Origin: Clostridiales bacterium UBA8960
GTDB taxonomy: Bacteria; Bacillota; Clostridia; Peptostreptococcales; Acidaminobacteraceae
Assembly (NCBI GenBank): GCA_003482695.1
Contig: DMYC01000012.1
Span: 1 to 7,861, forward strand
Length of the DNA: 7,861 nt
Direction of reading: 5' to 3'
Positions 6,651 to 7,861 of this stretch are shown here, piece by piece. The notes beneath the pieces are model-generated. The model saw only the letters and a list, made by a program, of their open reading frames with translations, was not told where the DNA came from and made no database searches. A program made the position numbers and the translations under genes. Within the stretch, counting starts at the first letter, position 1; each line of letters begins with the position of its first letter.

Positions 6651-7355
6651 ATGAGAGCTGTGGCTTTAACAGATGTTGGGATTACAAGAGATAATAATGA
6701 GGACTTTTACATCATCAGCGAAAACTTATCGCTCTTTATCGTCTCTGACGGTATGGGCGGCTATCACGCTGGGGAAATTGCTTCAGAACTCGCAGCCAAT
6801 TCAGTTCTGGAAGCGTTCAACATGAAACAGGCTTTTAATTTTGAAATCGATGTTCACGATTTGCTTGTTCATGCTAATGAAAAAATCATCGAGTATGTAA
6901 AGGCGCATCCAGAGTGTAGAGGCATGGGAACGACGATCGTCGTCGCATACCTTGATGAAAATCACCTTTGGATCGCAAATGTGGGCGACAGCAGATGTTA
7001 TGGCATATCCCAAAATGGCATCGTTCAGTTGTCTGAAGATCATTCGCTCGTCGCTGAGCTCGTGAAAATCGGAAGCATTAGCCCAGAAGAAGCGGAGAGA
7101 CATCCCGACCGAAATGTGATCACAAGCGCACTTGGTGTCGAACGAAATTTTGAAGTGTTTATCGCTAAATTCGATATAAAAGATTATTCACATATTTTAC
7201 TTTGTTCTGATGGCTTATCCAATATGGTGTCGTCACAGGAACTTATGGATGTGATCAAGAGTGAACCGTTTGATCGTATTCCAAAGACTTTGATTGACCT
7301 CGCGAATCAAAAAGGTGGCAAAGATAATATCACTGCGGTTTGCGTAGAACTGTAA
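6651..7355 (+). CDS. prpC: PP2C-family serine/threonine phosphatase PrpC (Stp)
   Basis: This Mn2+/Mg2+-dependent phosphatase reverses phosphorylation by the partner kinase PrkC, including on the kinase itself and on translation and cell-wall targets in Firmicutes. The 234 aa protein is a single catalytic domain without membrane segments, slightly shorter than B. subtilis PrpC (about 254 aa). PP2C motifs run in order: RDNNEDFY (13-20) with Asp18, SDGMGG (32-37) with Asp33 and Gly34, GMGTT (91-95), NVGDSR (110-115), the EDHSLVAELV flap region (129-138), ITSALG (157-162), CSDGLSNMV (185-193) with Asp187, and GGKDNITAV (222-230) with Asp225. All metal-binding aspartates are intact. The start is supported by GAGGT and the family N-terminus (MRAVALTDVG). 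It stands immediately before prkC, the standard phosphatase-kinase pair. In many Firmicutes rlmN lies between rsmB and this gene; here it does not. Confidence 0.96.
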   Translation: MRAVALTDVGITRDNNEDFYIISENLSLFIVSDGMGGYHAGEIASELAANSVLEAFNMKQAFNFEIDVHDLLVHANEKIIEYVKAHPECRGMGTTIVVAYLDENHLWIANVGDSRCYGISQNGIVQLSEDHSLVAELVKIGSISPEEAERHPDRNVITSALGVERNFEVFIAKFDIKDYSHILLCSDGLSNMVSSQELMDVIKSEPFDRIPKTLIDLANQKGGKDNITAVCVEL

Positions 7356-7360
7356 GGAGG
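7354..7360 (+). promoter_or_regulatory. Shine-Dalgarno site of prkC, overlapping the prpC stop
   Basis: AAGGAGG lies five bases before the prkC ATG at 7366 and shares its first two bases with the TAA stop of prpC. This is the best ribosome site in the window and implies coupled synthesis of phosphatase and kinase. Confidence 0.85.
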
Positions 7361-7365
7361 AGCAC

Positions 7366-7861
7366 ATGACTCAATTAATTGGAAACACATTAGGAAATAG
7401 ATATGAAATCGTGGAAATTGTCGGCGTCGGCGGTATGGCCGTCGTCTATCGTGGTAGAGATAATGTGCTCAACCGTATGGTCGCGGTTAAAGTCTTGAAG
7501 CAGGAATTTAATGCGGATGAAGAGTTTGTAAAGAAGTTCCAAAAGGAATCACAAGCTGCAGCGAGTTTATCACATCCCAATATCGTCAATGTTTTTGATG
7601 TAGGTCATAGTGATGACGTACATTATATTGTCATGGAACTCGTCAATGGCAACACATTAAGGGATTATTTAAACAAAATGCAGGGATTCATGAAGGAAGA
7701 AGCGATTATAAACATTGGCCTTCAAATTGCCTCGGCATTATCTCAAGCACATCAAAATGATATCGTTCATCGCGACATCAAATCTCAAAATATACTCATC
7801 AATGAAAATGGAAGCGTTAAAGTCGCCGACTTTGGTATCGCACGAGCAGCAACGAGTGCAA
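7366..7861 (+). CDS. prkC: PASTA-type Ser/Thr protein kinase PrkC, N-terminal kinase domain, truncated at right edge
   Basis: This is a Hanks-type membrane kinase that in Firmicutes senses muropeptides or lipid II and phosphorylates proteins of translation, cell-wall synthesis and dormancy exit. The frame is open for 165 codons and is cut by the window edge. Kinase motifs present are the glycine loop GVGGMAVVY (20-28), AVKVLK (40-45) with ATP-binding Lys42, Glu61 in KESQAAASLSHPNIV (salt-bridge Glu), the catalytic loop HRDIKSQNIL (135-144) with Asp137, Lys139 and Asn142, and DFG (155-157). The sequence stops in the activation loop just after IARAATSA, so the threonine cluster, substrate lobe, transmembrane helix and extracellular PASTA repeats are not visible. 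Their presence is expected from family and context only. The start has a near-perfect AAGGAGG overlapping the prpC stop. Identification as the prpC-linked kinase is firm; PASTA number is unknown. Confidence 0.94.
   Translation, partial: MTQLIGNTLGNRYEIVEIVGVGGMAVVYRGRDNVLNRMVAVKVLKQEFNADEEFVKKFQKESQAAASLSHPNIVNVFDVGHSDDVHYIVMELVNGNTLRDYLNKMQGFMKEEAIINIGLQIASALSQAHQNDIVHRDIKSQNILINENGSVKVADFGIARAATSA

Noticed and set aside
6801..7103. A 100-codon minus-strand open frame inside prpC
   Set aside because: It is antisense to PP2C motifs and its translation resembles no family I recognise; a shadow frame.
1..7861. An undescribed defence, mobile or biosynthetic system
   Set aside because: All eight genes are recognised conserved housekeeping genes in a known order, composition looks even throughout, and no repeat array, integrase, transposase or unexplained stretch over 120 bases exists.

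Overview
This is a chromosomal housekeeping segment from a low-to-moderate GC Gram-positive bacterium. It is most likely a member of the Clostridia or a related anaerobic Firmicutes lineage. The evidence is the conserved Firmicutes gene order coaBC - priA - def - fmt - (yugP-type metallopeptidase) - rsmB - prpC - prkC, strong AGGAGG-type ribosome binding sites, and the YugP-type gene between fmt and rsmB, which I associate with clostridial versions of the locus. Species cannot be named from this window. Every gene is on the + strand, gaps are at most about 113 bases, and no mobile element, CRISPR array, tRNA or rRNA was seen.

Layout. 1-551 is the 3' part of coaBC (CoA biosynthesis), open at the left edge. 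552-628 holds a hairpin that looks like an intrinsic terminator, with a weak candidate promoter beside it. 629-3073 is priA (replication restart helicase). 3113-3577 is def and 3583-4521 is fmt (start alternatively 3574), the pair that removes and adds the N-formyl group of initiator methionine. 4533-5210 is a membrane zinc metallopeptidase of the YugP family. 5211-5323 holds a strong intrinsic terminator followed directly by an extended -10 promoter. 5324-6646 is rsmB (16S rRNA m5C967 methyltransferase), 6651-7355 is prpC (PP2C phosphatase), and 7366 to the right edge is the N-terminal kinase domain of prkC, cut in the activation loop.

How the genes work together. The window appears to hold up to three transcription units: the end of the coaBC unit; priA-def-fmt-yugP; and rsmB-prpC-prkC and onward. 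Within the last two units genes are tightly packed, and stop codons overlap the next Shine-Dalgarno sequence at fmt/yugP and prpC/prkC. The second unit joins replication restart to initiator-tRNA formylation and deformylation. The third joins ribosome modification to the PrpC/PrkC phosphatase-kinase switch that senses cell-wall fragments and growth state in Firmicutes.

I looked for an undescribed system and did not find one. The most informative observations are the regulatory break at 5233-5298, the absence of the usual rlmN between rsmB and prpC, and a non-standard DECH box in PriA.
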